Part shown: positions 17,168-26,135 of the stretch, piece after piece
How positions within the stretch are numbered: the first letter of the stretch is position 1
Layout: the number at the start of each line of letters is the position of its first letter
Assembly (NCBI RefSeq): GCF_000265295.1
Contig: NC_018002.1
Coordinates: 744,001 to 808,000, forward strand
DNA: 64,000 bases
From: Sulfurospirillum barnesii SES-3
Lineage (GTDB): Bacteria; Campylobacterota; Campylobacteria; Campylobacterales; Sulfurospirillaceae
Direction of reading: 5' to 3'
The notes under the pieces: generated by a model
What the model was told of the DNA's origin: nothing
Database searches by the model: none
Seen by the model: only the letters and a program-made list of their open reading frames with translations
Made by a program: the position numbers and the translations under genes

Positions 17168-18856
17168 TTAGGTTCTAAACTCGGAGAGTTTGAGGTTGAG
17201 GGTCTCAGTCATACGGCTGAGGTGTTCTGCCGCACTGGCTATCTCTTGAACACTTCTGGCATTTTGGGAAGAGATCTCATTTATTTGCGAAACATCGCTA
17301 ATCATATGCTCAATATCATCACTGGTTTTAAGGTAGTTTTCTGCCGTTTTATCAGAGACATTGGCGGCATTGCTCATGACGTGAAACATATTGTTTATTT
17401 TTGACTCAACTTCGCTAGCCGTACTAGCAAGGGATTCGACTTTTTTAGAGTTAGCGGTCATCTGATCACTGCTATTTGCAATGGCTTGCACAATCACATT
17501 AATTGTGGCATTAATCTCTTGTAAACTTTTTTGGGTTCGCTCGGCTAACTTTCGTACTTCATCTGCAACCACGGCAAATCCACGACCATGTTCTCCCGCC
17601 CGTGCGGCTTCAATGGCAGCATTGAGGGCTAAAAGATTGGTTTGATCCGCAATGTCCCCAATGACGATTAAGATGTCTTTCACCTGAGAAGCATCGGAGC
17701 TTAGTTGTTGGATAGCATGTGCGAGTTCAATTTCAGTTGCCACACTGGTTTGAATATCTTTTGTAAGGTTCAAAATAGCGCTGTTTGCTTCTTTTAAGAA
17801 GTGGTTGGCTTTGGTGAGTTCTTCTTTGCCTTCTTTTGCCTCTTTCGTACCTGATTTCATGACTTCTTTAAGGGTATTGGCTTTGTCTGTGGTCGTGCTC
17901 ACAATTTTCATGGAGGTTTCCACCGCACGCCCAACGCCTAGAGAGGTTGAAGAGAGCTCATGGGAGACAGAAGAGTTTTCATGGGAGAGGTTTTTGGCCT
18001 CACTGATGAGGATGCGCACCTTCTCAATAAAACGGTTGATACTTTTACTCGCTTGCGCAATCTCATCGTTGCCAACAATCGCAAGGCTACGGGTCAAATC
18101 GCCATCACCACTGGAGAGGTCATCTGCTTTAAGCACAAGTTCATTTAAAGGATTCGAGATGTTTTTACGAATAATAAAGGTAGTACCTAGGATGCTAAGA
18201 AGCACTAAAAGTGCAGAAATCAAGAAAAATGAGCGCATTTCTGAAGCCAATTCATCGGCAATTTGAATCTCTAGTTTTTTAACCTCTTCTTCTACATTGT
18301 CTACAAACACACCCACGGTGATAACCCAATTGTAGGGTTTAAATTCTAAAGAATAGGCAAACTTTCTAAGAGCTGGGCCATCTTTGACTTTGGGGAAGTC
18401 ATAGGCAACAATACCACCACCTTTTTTAGCAGAGACAATCATGTTTTGTAAAAATAAGTTGCCATTTTTATCTTTAATATCAATAATATTTTTTCCATGC
18501 AACGATTTATTGGCAGGTTGCAAAATGGCAATGCCCTCAACACTGTTGACAATCACATAGCCTGAGGGGTCATCAAACTTGAGGGCATCAAGTTTTTCAA
18601 CCAGACGTTTTTGTATTTCATCGTCCCCAAACCCTTGCGCTTTAAGCTCTTTGTAAAAAGCCTGAGCGGAACTGTTGACCACTTCAACAAGATGTTTGAG
18701 CTCTTTTTCGTAAAACATATAAGAATTTTTTCGGTATTCCTCGATGAACATAGAAGCATTCTTTTTGGTATTGGCATAAGCAATGCCTATAATAGAACCT
18801 CCTAAAAGTAAGAGCGATAGCACAAGCGCTATCAAGATACGGGTTGATATTTTCAT
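17168..18856 (-). CDS. Methyl-accepting chemotaxis protein with single Cache sensor
   Basis: A 562-residue chemoreceptor. TM1 is about residues 7-27, a periplasmic sCache-type sensor runs to about 185 (with [13 protein letters not shown] and [16 protein letters not shown]), TM2 is about 205-226, then HAMP and the signalling domain with the hairpin core [42 protein letters not shown] (shown here by its known ends only in the protein, residues about 395-436). No CheB/CheR pentapeptide tether is seen at the C-terminus. Cache sensors of this type often bind small organic acids; the ligand cannot be told. It is transcribed alone. Confidence 0.93.
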   Translation of the reverse strand: MKISTRILIALVLSLLLLGGSIIGIAYANTKKNASMFIEEYRKNSYMFYEKELKHLVEVVNSSAQAFYKELKAQGFGDDEIQKRLVEKLDALKFDDPSGYVIVNSVEGIAILQPANKSLHGKNIIDIKDKNGNLFLQNMIVSAKKGGGIVAYDFPKVKDGPALRKFAYSLEFKPYNWVITVGVFVDNVEEEVKKLEIQIADELASEMRSFFLISALLVLLSILGTTFIIRKNISNPLNELVLKADDLSSGDGDLTRSLAIVGNDEIAQASKSINRFIEKVRILISEAKNLSHENSSVSHELSSTSLGVGRAVETSMKIVSTTTDKANTLKEVMKSGTKEAKEGKEELTKANHFLKEANSAILNLTKDIQTSVATEIELAHAIQQLSSDASQVKDILIVIGDIADQTNLLALNAAIEAARAGEHGRGFAVVADEVRKLAERTQKSLQEINATINVIVQAIANSSDQMTANSKKVESLASTASEVESKINNMFHVMSNAANVSDKTAENYLKTSDDIEHMISDVSQINEISSQNARSVQEIASAAEHLSRMTETLNLKLSEFRT

Positions 18857-19197
18857 TGCTAACTCCTTAATGGCAACCTTCCCGCTTTGGTATGACGGAT
18901 ATAGGCATTATGTATTATTTTACCCTAGTATCTTATCCATAAAACAGAAGGAAAGAAAGAGGAAAAAATCGTATTTATATGCAATATATCGGAATTAGCT
19001 TTATGAGGAGAAAAAAAGAGAACTATAAGTTTATAAAATAGTACTCGCATGAATTTTAGCGTTGTAAAAATAGAAGCTTCTTAGTATTTATTTAAAAGCG
19101 TGCGTTATATTCTTGAGTGTTTTATAGCAGATGTAACGTTTAGTTTTTCGCATTTTATCCGATATAACTACGGGGCAATTTTTGTAAGGAGATGGAG
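18857..19197. other. Intergenic region between divergent genes
   Basis: About 340 AT-rich bases between the minus-strand chemoreceptor and the next plus-strand gene. CCGATATA at 19159-19166 resembles the -10 element of flagellar sigma-28 promoters, but no well-spaced -35 is visible. No RNA gene or additional coding frame is apparent. Confidence 0.35.
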
Positions 19198-19656
19198 ATG
19201 AATACCATTGGTTCAGTATCCTATGAAACACAGGTTTCTTTAGGACAAACAGTGCAAGGCAATGTGTCTGCTGGGGTTGATTCTAAAGAAGATGAGACTA
19301 CGCAGGTATCATCATCAAGTATGCCTGTTGATCGTGTTGAAATTTCAGAAGAAGCGCAAGCCTTAGCATTAAGTAGTGCTGCAAGTGCAACAACTTCAGA
19401 AGAGAGTACGACACAAAGTAGCCAAAGTGGGGGCACGGGCGCTACATCTGCTACTGCAAGCAGTAGCAATACATTAGAAGCACAAATTGAAGTGTTAGAG
19501 AAAAAAATAGCCGCACTTCAAAAAGAGATTGCAGCGTCACAATCCAGTAGTGATGAAGAAAGTATGAAAGATGTACAGGGTAAGCAAACACTTCTTGCAT
19601 CGTATCAAGCACAGCTTATAACACTAGAGGCGCAAGCTTCCGAAACAACATCATAA
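19198..19656 (+). CDS. FlxA-like serine/threonine-rich coiled-coil protein
   Basis: A product of about 152 residues. ATG 19198 is chosen because TAAGGAG lies seven bases before it; ATG 19192 would be only one base away. It has a low-complexity S/T/Q/E region (about 30-95), the motif VDRVEISEEAQAL, close to the short motif found in FlgM and other flagella-linked proteins, and a C-terminal coiled coil with heptads (LEAQIEVLEKKIAALQKEI). The layout is like FlxA-family proteins, which are often co-expressed with flagella. There is no signal peptide. The function is unknown. Confidence 0.6.
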   Translation: MNTIGSVSYETQVSLGQTVQGNVSAGVDSKEDETTQVSSSSMPVDRVEISEEAQALALSSAASATTSEESTTQSSQSGGTGATSATASSSNTLEAQIEVLEKKIAALQKEIAASQSSSDEESMKDVQGKQTLLASYQAQLITLEAQASETTS

Positions 19657-19678
19657 ACTCTCCTGATTTGGCTTGGGA

Positions 19679-19710
19679 ACCCTTACCGAGGTAGGAAGTG
19701 TGGTAAGGGT
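19679..19710 (+). terminator. Intrinsic terminator
   Basis: ACCCTTACC (19679-19687) pairs with GGTAAGGGT (19702-19710) around a 14-nt loop and is followed by CTTCTTTC, 22 bp after the FlxA-like gene. Confidence 0.6.
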
Positions 19711-19754
19711 CTTCTTTCATTGATGCTCTCAATATACACGTACATGTAACATTC

Positions 19755-20510
19755 TTAGAGAAAATGCACAGCAAGTGGGAGTAAAATAGCCATTAAAACC
19801 CCACTAAATCCCATTGCAAGCGCACCAAAAGCAGCCGCTTTCTCACTGATTTCTACCGCACTAGACGTTCCTAATGCGTGAGCAATAAGTCCTAAAGCAA
19901 ATCCTTTTGCTGCATCACTTTTAATACGAAAGAGTTTAAAAGCACTATTGCGAAACAAAACACTGAGCAATCCTGTAAAGGTAATAAAGGCAATAGAGAG
20001 GGAAACCACCGCTCCAATATCTTGTGCAATAATAATACCAATAGGTGCAGTAATGGATTTGGTGCTCATGGAAAGCATGGTCGTATGCGAAGCGCCCAAT
20101 ACCCATAAAATAAACACAGCACTGATAATCGCAAAAACGCCTCCTGCCACAAGCGTGATGAGTATCGGCACAAAATAAGCTTGAATGTGTTTGAGATTTT
20201 TATACAAAGGCAAGGCCAGTGCTACGGTTGCAGGTCCTAGAAAAAAGTGTAAAAAATTCAAGGAAGAAAAGTACGTTTGATAGGGAATATCGCTGTGTAC
20301 CAAAACAGGTAAAATTAATAATAAGGCAATGATGATGGGCTGAAAAAGGGGACGTTTGCCTGTTTTTTCATAGATAAACATGCCTATCTTATAAGCGCCA
20401 ATGGTTACAATCAGCCACGTTAACGGGGTAGATGAAACATAAAGAAAGAGGGCTTCAGTGTTCATGGCGTTGCTCGTGTTTAGTAATGAGTATATCCATG
20501 AGTTTTGCAC
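19755..20510 (-). CDS. lrgB: LrgB/CidB-family membrane protein
   Basis: A 251-residue polytopic membrane protein with the LrgB/YohK signature (HFFLGPATVALALPLYKN, SVTAPIG-like SITAPIGIIIAQDIGA, and the C-terminal GLIAHALGTSSAVEISEKAAAFGALAMGFSG). The family works with LrgA in control of murein hydrolase export or, as more recently shown in several bacteria, in transport of small metabolites such as pyruvate or glycolate. It overlaps the lrgA gene by more than 50 bp at its start if the first ATG is used. The substrate cannot be told from sequence. Confidence 0.88.
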   Translation of the reverse strand: MQNSWIYSLLNTSNAMNTEALFLYVSSTPLTWLIVTIGAYKIGMFIYEKTGKRPLFQPIIIALLLILPVLVHSDIPYQTYFSSLNFLHFFLGPATVALALPLYKNLKHIQAYFVPILITLVAGGVFAIISAVFILWVLGASHTTMLSMSTKSITAPIGIIIAQDIGAVVSLSIAFITFTGLLSVLFRNSAFKLFRIKSDAAKGFALGLIAHALGTSSAVEISEKAAAFGALAMGFSGVLMAILLPLAVHFL

Positions 20511-20811
20511 TCAACCCCAATGCAATAAATGTTGAGACAATCAACGAACAGGTAATAGCAAATGCTTCATCTCGTAGGGTATCAAATTGGGTCATAATGC
20601 CCACCGCTGAGGGAAAAATAAACAGAGGCAAATAACGCAGTAACCAAAAAACAGAGTTATCAAGCGCATGAAAACTGCTCTTTTTAACCATTAAGAAAAG
20701 AAGCAGTAAAATCATCCCGATAATCGCCCCAGGAATCTTGAACTCAAAAAGCTTCACCAAACACTCACCGATAAACTGAAACACTAACAGTGTCAATATA
20801 CCTTTTAACAT
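20455..20811 (-). CDS. lrgA: LrgA/CidA-family membrane protein
   Basis: A small holin-like membrane protein (118 residues from ATG 20811, which has GAGG six bases upstream; the frame is open from GTG 20823). Four hydrophobic segments and the motif FKIPGAIIGMILLLLFLM and RYLPLFIFPSAVGIM identify LrgA/CidA. It is the first gene of an lrgAB pair, with the coding regions overlapping. Confidence 0.86.
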   Translation of the reverse strand: MLKGILTLLVFQFIGECLVKLFEFKIPGAIIGMILLLLFLMVKKSSFHALDNSVFWLLRYLPLFIFPSAVGIMTQFDTLRDEAFAITCSLIVSTFIALGLSAKLMDILITKHEQRHEH

Positions 20812-20880
20812 GAAAATCCTCACTCAAAATAAAAGGAGGATTATACTCCAAAGTTTTAAATACAAGGGTTCTTTAGTGCC

Positions 20881-20912
20881 TTTACATGTAAAAAAAGTCT
20901 TTTACATGTAAA
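20881..20912. repeat. Tandem pair of TTTACATGTAAA palindromes
   Basis: Two perfect 12-bp copies at 20881-20892 and 20901-20912, 20 bp apart centre to centre, in the gap between lrgA and the rubrerythrin-like gene. The pair can also fold as a longer hairpin. It is the only such close tandem pair in a non-coding stretch apart from the ychF terminator. Confidence 0.8.
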
Positions 20913-20919
20913 GAACTTT

Positions 20920-21435
20920 TTAATGAATGGTTTGTCCAAAAATGGTTTTTCCACCATCCATCTGATTAAACTCCGCATTTTCCAACCAACGCTGAGGAAA
21001 GGAGATATATTCAATCAGGTTTTCTAAAAGTACCATATGCTGTCGCTCTTCTTCTGCAATACGCATAAAAATAGCCTTTTGCTCTTCATCTTCAAGCATG
21101 GATGCTTTTTCAACGTAAAATTTATAACTGTTTTCTTCTGAGCGCAGGGCACTTTTATAAAAATCAATTTGGTCATCACTAAAGGTACAGGCTTTATTTT
21201 CTTCACGCAGTTTTTCAAAAATGGTTTTCGCACTTTTGAAAACATCAACACTGGCTTGGGTTGGCATTGCTTCTTTTTTGTTCATTTTATCAAACACAAT
21301 GTAGTGCTTTACTTCTTCTTCTGCAAGCATGGTTAAGATGGATTTTAAGCCAACATCATCGGTCTTACTCGCCAAATCTCGGTAGTACTTCTCGCCATCT
21401 TTCTCAACCTTCATGGCATATTCGTAGACATTCAT
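20920..21435 (-). CDS. Rubrerythrin-like ferritin-superfamily protein
   Basis: A 171-residue four-helix protein with two ferritin-like half-motifs: EKYYRDLA with EEEVKHYIVFD, and ENSYKFYVEKA with AEEERQHMVLLENL. These supply the Glu and His ligands of a diiron site. The C-terminal rubredoxin domain of classical rubrerythrin is missing, so it is of the short kind. Such proteins usually detoxify peroxide or handle iron in microaerobic bacteria. It is monocistronic. A small inverted repeat lies about 45 bp upstream. Confidence 0.8.
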   Translation of the reverse strand: MNVYEYAMKVEKDGEKYYRDLASKTDDVGLKSILTMLAEEEVKHYIVFDKMNKKEAMPTQASVDVFKSAKTIFEKLREENKACTFSDDQIDFYKSALRSEENSYKFYVEKASMLEDEEQKAIFMRIAEEERQHMVLLENLIEYISFPQRWLENAEFNQMDGGKTIFGQTIH

Positions 21436-21479
21436 AGTATACCCCCTAATAATATAAATTTCTAAGTATGTTATAGGAA

Positions 21480-21496
21480 ATCTATAATAAATAGAT
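21480..21496. promoter_or_regulatory. Inverted repeat upstream of the rubrerythrin-like gene
   Basis: ATCTAT-AATAA-ATAGAT, a perfect 6-5-6 inverted repeat 45 bp before the start codon. Its position suits an operator for a Fur/PerR-type regulator, but an AT-rich palindrome of this size can arise by chance. Confidence 0.3.
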
Positions 21497-21715
21497 GATA
21501 AATATTTTATATTAATTTAAGGCAAGAGATGCTGTTTCGCTTTGGTGCAAGAAGCATTTTAGCGTTACATGTAACGCATTTGAGCGCTTTTTCTCTGTAC
21601 ATTAGCCATTCTTTTTAGTGAGAATTAATGAATAAATAATTACTATATACCTTATTTGGGTACTAAGGCTTCTTGTTTTCAAAAGACGTCTGTGAAAAAT
21701 CACGAAAGGTTTAAA

Positions 21716-23347
21716 ATGTTTCAGAGTAGTTTGCGTGCTAAAATCATGGCTGCCACCCTTTTTACCGTGAGTATTACGAGTTTTTTGTTTATGGTTTTTA
21801 TCTATACCGCACAAAAAAATCTCTACATTTCCCATGTCAATGAAAAACTCAAAGTTGCTGCACAAGCCGCCGCACTCTATTTAGGCAATGATTTTGTGGA
21901 TAGGTATGACACAACAAAGCCTCTTGAGCCTAAAGAACATGAAACGCTTGTTAAACAACTCAGTGCATATGCGCACGAAAATGGCGTAGAATATATTTAT
22001 CTGATGGTCAAAGAGGGCAATAAAATCTATACGCTTGTGAGCAGTGCCAGTGTTGAAGAGCTGAAAAAAAACGCTTATGATCCTTTTTATAAAGAGTATG
22101 AAGCCAGTGAGGGCATTCAAAATGGATTTAAAGAAAACAATCGCTTTTACGAGGATACGACCGATGCCTATGGCAATTTTCGCTCTTACGTACAGATAAA
22201 CCGCTCCGTGGGAGGCAAACTTTATATGGTCGGTGCTGATGTAAAAACCGATGCCATTAGGGCTGACTTAAATGCGCTCTTGCTTCAAAGTATTTTTATC
22301 TTTTTAGGGGTGTTTTTTGTGGCGGGTGTAATTGCGTGGTGGATTTCAGCACGTATATCAGAGCGCTTAAGTACGTTAACCCTGCAAGTTGTAACGCTTT
22401 CTCAAACCCTTGATTTGACAACGGCGTTTAAGCATATTGGAAACGATGAAATTGCTCGTTTATCTGAGGCGTTAAAGAACTTTCTTAGCACCATTCGCAC
22501 GGTTATTTTTCAAGCGGTTGATGTTTCAAAAGAAAATGTTGCGCTCTCTTTCGAAACCGTGCAAGATGCCAATGCCGTGATGGTAAAAGTGGTGAACAGT
22601 AAAGCGTTGGTACAACAAAATCTTGCGTTTATGGGTGACATTGGCAATCAACTCAATACAATGTCTCAAAGCACGCATGAGGTTGTCACCTCATTGAAAA
22701 AAGCCGATGAAGAGCTGGAGATGACCAAAGAGAGTATTCATAGTGTTGCTGAAAATGCGAAGGAGAGTGCGGCAAATGGAGAAGCCATTTCACAAAACCT
22801 TCACGCTTTAGAAAAAGATGCAACACAAATTCGCTCTATTTTAGGCATTATTGGCGATATTGCCGACCAGACCAATCTTTTAGCCCTCAATGCCGCCATT
22901 GAAGCGGCAAGGGCGGGTGAAAATGGACGAGGCTTTGCGGTGGTCGCAGATGAGGTGCGAAAGCTAGCGGAGAAAACACAATCAAGTTTGACAGAAATTC
23001 GAGCCACCACGGAGGTTATTGTTCAATCCATCGGCGATATTGCCGATAAAACCATTGCTTCCTCAAAGGGCATTATCACCCTTGCTCAAACCTCTGAGAG
23101 TTCAGAAGTGTTGATTGAAAAGGCATCCGAAGCGATGCGTCAAGCCATTGAGGCGATGAATGAAGCACAGCTAGGTTATCGTGCGCTTCAAAAAAATGGT
23201 ACCTCTGCTTCTGAGAAAATGTCCCATATGGACAAGGACGCACAGAGCAATCTTGAAACCATGCAACGCATGGAAGAAAAAATTACACGACTGAGTTCTC
23301 TTTCGAATGCCCTTGGCGAAAAACTAAGCGTGTGTAAAAGCAGTTAG
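21716..23347 (+). CDS. Methyl-accepting chemotaxis protein with Cache-like sensor
   Basis: A chemoreceptor of 543 residues from ATG 21716, which has GAAAGG nine bases upstream; the frame is open from 21656. TM1 is at about residues 8-26, a periplasmic domain follows with [11 protein letters not shown] and [22 protein letters not shown]2 is around 188-208, then HAMP and the signalling hairpin [21 protein letters not shown]. The sensor looks like a single Cache domain. The C-terminal signalling region diverges from that of the receptor at 17168-18856, for example in [20 protein letters not shown]. The ligand is unknown. Confidence 0.92.
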   Translation: MFQSSLRAKIMAATLFTVSITSFLFMVFIYTAQKNLYISHVNEKLKVAAQAAALYLGNDFVDRYDTTKPLEPKEHETLVKQLSAYAHENGVEYIYLMVKEGNKIYTLVSSASVEELKKNAYDPFYKEYEASEGIQNGFKENNRFYEDTTDAYGNFRSYVQINRSVGGKLYMVGADVKTDAIRADLNALLLQSIFIFLGVFFVAGVIAWWISARISERLSTLTLQVVTLSQTLDLTTAFKHIGNDEIARLSEALKNFLSTIRTVIFQAVDVSKENVALSFETVQDANAVMVKVVNSKALVQQNLAFMGDIGNQLNTMSQSTHEVVTSLKKADEELEMTKESIHSVAENAKESAANGEAISQNLHALEKDATQIRSILGIIGDIADQTNLLALNAAIEAARAGENGRGFAVVADEVRKLAEKTQSSLTEIRATTEVIVQSIGDIADKTIASSKGIITLAQTSESSEVLIEKASEAMRQAIEAMNEAQLGYRALQKNGTSASEKMSHMDKDAQSNLETMQRMEEKITRLSSLSNALGEKLSVCKSS

Positions 23348-23411
23348 GTTACGTTTTTGTGCACGATGTGCTTTACATGTAACGCCATGGAAACAATAAA
23401 AGGTGGAAAAA

Positions 23412-23849
23412 ATGGATAAATTTTTAGAAGCAGCCATGCAAGAAGCCCAAAAAGGTTTGGATGAGGGTGGAATACCAATAGGTTCTGTTTTGGTCATAGA
23501 TGGGAAAATCGTAGGGCGAGGGCACAACCAAAGGGTTCAAAAAGGCAGTGCGGTCTTGCATGCGGAGATGGACTGTTTGGAAAATGCAGGACGCTTGAGT
23601 GCTGTGGATTATCAAAGAGCAACCTTGTATTCTACCTTATCACCGTGTGATATGTGCAGTGGTGCGATTTTGCTTTATGGCATACCAAAAGTAGTGATTG
23701 GGGAAAACCAAACATTTTGCGGACCTGAAGCGTATGTACGCTCACGAGGCGTAGATGTGAGCGTACTTAACGAGCCAAAATGTCGTGAACTGATGGAAGC
23801 ATTTATCCAAAAGCATCCCCAACTTTGGAATGAAGATATTGGTGTATAA
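23412..23849 (+). CDS. Cytosine deaminase of the fungal (Fcy1) type
   Basis: A zinc-dependent deaminase of 145 residues. ATG 23412 behind AAAGGTGG is preferred over GTG 23403. The zinc and catalytic residues are seen in H50AE52 and PC79DMC82. Beyond the general CDA fold, it shares with yeast Fcy1 the segments GRGHNQRVQKGSAVLH, TLSPCDMCSGAI, YGIPKVVIGEN and the ending PQLWNEDIG, so it more likely deaminates free cytosine to uracil than CMP, guanine or tRNA adenosine. This is a comparison from memory. The gene stands alone after a chemoreceptor gene. Confidence 0.8.
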   Translation: MDKFLEAAMQEAQKGLDEGGIPIGSVLVIDGKIVGRGHNQRVQKGSAVLHAEMDCLENAGRLSAVDYQRATLYSTLSPCDMCSGAILLYGIPKVVIGENQTFCGPEAYVRSRGVDVSVLNEPKCRELMEAFIQKHPQLWNEDIGV

Positions 23850-23899
23850 AACCAAAAAAGGAACTCATCCTTATCCAAAAGCCTTAGCCTTTTAAAAGA

Positions 23900-24667
23900 C
23901 TAAGGCTTGAGTGCATGAAAGTAACTGGGGTATGAAAAAACCTCTTCCCAATTGTTTTTCAATAAAGCCTCTTTGTAGCCACTGTTCAATTTCATGGACG
24001 TAAGGTGTGTTATCCCTGTTTTTTCAAACCATGATGGGTGTGCTCCTGCTGAAAAACCAGCCAAAATGCGAATAGAATCTTTTGGGCTTAATGCAAGGAG
24101 TGCATCAAGCGTTGAGCCAATCAGTGTTGCGCCCGTGATGATAGCAATGGGTGCGGTTTGTATCGCTTCGTACTCAAAAATATCGCTGTAAATTGCTTCG
24201 GCATAGTGTTGTTTTTGGCGACAAAAAACAATTGGCTTTCGTCCATGCTCTTTGAGTTTGGCAACCACAGGGGCTAAATTCCCCACAAACACAACTTCAT
24301 CGCCCACTTTTGTGAAATCTAAAATTTTCTCGACCAATACGGAGCGTGTTCCATTTTCGCAAAATTCAAACGCCTTTTTTGACTCTATGGCGTGTTGTCC
24401 AAGAGCATTGATGAGGGCTAAAGCAAACGCTCGTTGCAGTGGATGAAATGCTTTTGAATATTCAAAAATATCTTCAATATTTGTGCCTTGCAATGCCCCA
24501 AAGTTTCCCTCTCCATGCGGAACCAATGTTACACCTAAAGCTTTTCGCTCTTCGTTGGAAACCCTTACATAAATCATCGTCGCACTAACCCCAAAATCAT
24601 CAATTTTTACACTGTTTTGTACAGCATAGGCTCTTGCATGTTCTGTTAATGTTTGTAAAATAGTCAT
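23900..24667 (-). CDS. DUF364/DUF4213 family protein in a TonB operon
   Basis: A 255-residue cytoplasmic protein. The N-terminal part matches the DUF4213 kind (VSNEERKALGVTLVPHGEG) and the C-terminal half is a DUF364 Rossmann-like domain (VVFVGNLAPVVAKLKEHG, PIAIITGATLIGSTLDALLALS, LAGFSAGAHPSWFEKTGITHLTSMKL). The family has been proposed to chelate a metal, without proof. It is the last gene after tonB, 26 bp downstream, in an operon with an outer-membrane receptor, so a role with the imported metal complex is inferred. Confidence 0.72.
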   Translation of the reverse strand: MTILQTLTEHARAYAVQNSVKIDDFGVSATMIYVRVSNEERKALGVTLVPHGEGNFGALQGTNIEDIFEYSKAFHPLQRAFALALINALGQHAIESKKAFEFCENGTRSVLVEKILDFTKVGDEVVFVGNLAPVVAKLKEHGRKPIVFCRQKQHYAEAIYSDIFEYEAIQTAPIAIITGATLIGSTLDALLALSPKDSIRILAGFSAGAHPSWFEKTGITHLTSMKLNSGYKEALLKNNWEEVFSYPSYFHALKP

Positions 24668-24693
24668 CTTATCTCTCCTTAATTCTTAGGTTA

Positions 24694-25323
24694 TTATAGT
24701 AAATTAAATCTAACTGGAAGCACTATTTCTACCGATGCATTGCTAGGTGGAAACTCTTTTGAAGCGGTGGTGATGAGTTCAAAAATATATTCATTTAAAA
24801 GGGAATGTTTAGAAGGTTTAATAATTTTTAACTCAGATAAACCGTATGGTGACCATAAAAAAGAGACGATAATCTCACCCTCCATTCCTTCACGTTGAGC
24901 CCGTTTTGGGTAGCGCTTGTGGTGGGCAATGGCTGCTTGTATAGCGGTGTATAGCGTAACTTCCGTACTCTTTTCAGCCTTTACATGTAACGCTTCTGGT
25001 GTTGTGCTAAGAAGTTGGGTTGATACGTCCGTTTGAGCTGGTTTTGGGGCTGTTTGTGTTGTTCTAGGTTGCAAGATACGCTGAGGTTTTGTACGAGGTT
25101 TTGGAGCTACTTTAGGCTCGATGGTTGTTGGTGAGGTTTGAGGTTTTTGGGATACTGCTTGTGGCGAAGAAGGCGGTGGGGCAATGTGAATGGTTTGAAT
25201 ATCCAAAGCCAGTGAGTGTGGCTTGCTTTGCATGGTTTTTGTGGGTAGGTGTATCTGATGTAAAAGAGCAAAAAGGCTTACATGTAAAAAAAGTGAGAGG
25301 GCAAAAAAGGAGCAAAAACGCAT
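24694..25323 (-). CDS. tonB: TonB energy-transducing protein
   Basis: A TonB protein of 209 residues with an N-terminal membrane anchor (FCSFFALSLFLHVSLFALL), a Pro/Lys/Thr-rich periplasmic spacer (about 50-120) and a C-terminal TonB domain (about 135-209) with KRYPKRAQREGMEGEIIVSFLW. ATG 25323 sits one base after the exbD stop; ATG 25344 is possible and would overlap exbD. It links the inner-membrane ExbBD motor to the receptor encoded in the same operon. Two TTACATGTAA copies lie in the gene (24981, 25278). Confidence 0.9.
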   Translation of the reverse strand: MRFCSFFALSLFLHVSLFALLHQIHLPTKTMQSKPHSLALDIQTIHIAPPPSSPQAVSQKPQTSPTTIEPKVAPKPRTKPQRILQPRTTQTAPKPAQTDVSTQLLSTTPEALHVKAEKSTEVTLYTAIQAAIAHHKRYPKRAQREGMEGEIIVSFLWSPYGLSELKIIKPSKHSLLNEYIFELITTASKEFPPSNASVEIVLPVRFNLL

Positions 25324-25324
25324 C

Positions 25325-25705
25325 TTATTTTTTCTGTACCACAATATTTATATGCGGATGATGGATGCGTTTCAGCGCATCCACCACCTCGATGAAAACA
25401 CCAAAAGTAGCTTTGGTATCGGCTTTTAAAATGAGTTCATCTTCTTTTGAAAGTGTGTTCAAGTTTTCATACAATGCTTCCAACGCTAAAGGTTTCTCAT
25501 CCCAGTAAAGCAGACCCTGTGCGTCAATGACCACCTCATGCGAGCGCTTTTGTGTCAGCGCTTCGTTGGTATCGGTTTTTGGAATATCCAAAACCAAAGA
25601 GCGATGTGCCATAAAGGTTGAGACACTTAACACAATGGTGAGTAAAACCAGCATAATATCAATGAAGGGGATAATATTCATCCCCTCAGGACGCTTAAGC
25701 CGCAT
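25325..25705 (-). CDS. exbD: ExbD proton-channel subunit
   Basis: A 126-residue ExbD/TolR protein: a short cytoplasmic N-terminus, one membrane helix (NIIPFIDIMLVLLTIVLSVSTFM) with the conserved Asp in PFIDIML, and a periplasmic domain ending VDALKRIHHPHINIVV. It overlaps exbB by 11 bp and is followed directly by tonB. Confidence 0.93.
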   Translation of the reverse strand: MRLKRPEGMNIIPFIDIMLVLLTIVLSVSTFMAHRSLVLDIPKTDTNEALTQKRSHEVVIDAQGLLYWDEKPLALEALYENLNTLSKEDELILKADTKATFGVFIEVVDALKRIHHPHINIVVQKK

Positions 25706-26123
25706 GTTGATGTGCTTTCCAATGCCCCATCAAGACATCGCATTTACGTAAACACGCACTATACGCCATTAAAGAGGGGATGGCGACAACAAGCCCCAAA
25801 GCGGTTGCTTTAAGTGCCAAAGAGAGTCCTATCAAAATCACATTGCTCTCTATCTCGCCTGCTTGTCCCATGTCATAAAAGGTGATCATAATGCCAACAA
25901 CCGTTCCTAAAAGCCCAATATACGGAGCATTTGAGCTGATGATGGAGAGTGCTGTGAGGTTTTTGGTAAGGTCATTTTCCAGTATTTCCATCACCGTATA
26001 CGTCGTGACATTGATACGGCGATAAAAAAACCATCGCTCAAGCGCATAGGTAAGCGCTAAAAGGCTCATCAGCCCCAAAATACCAAAAATAGCATAATCA
26101 ACAATGAGTTTTATCTCTTCCAT
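25695..26123 (-). CDS. exbB: ExbB proton-channel subunit
   Basis: An ExbB/TolQ protein of 142 residues with three membrane helices. The conserved core SSNAPYIGLLGTVVGIMITFYDMGQAG and the following helix GLSLALKATALGLVVAIPSLMAY identify the family; this is the short form common in Campylobacterota. ATG 26123 has AAGGGG eight bases upstream; the frame opens at GTG 26132, three bases after the receptor stop. It forms the proton-driven motor with ExbD. Confidence 0.92.
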   Translation of the reverse strand: MEEIKLIVDYAIFGILGLMSLLALTYALERWFFYRRINVTTYTVMEILENDLTKNLTALSIISSNAPYIGLLGTVVGIMITFYDMGQAGEIESNVILIGLSLALKATALGLVVAIPSLMAYSACLRKCDVLMGHWKAHQHAA

Positions 26124-26135
26124 CTTTTTCACCCC

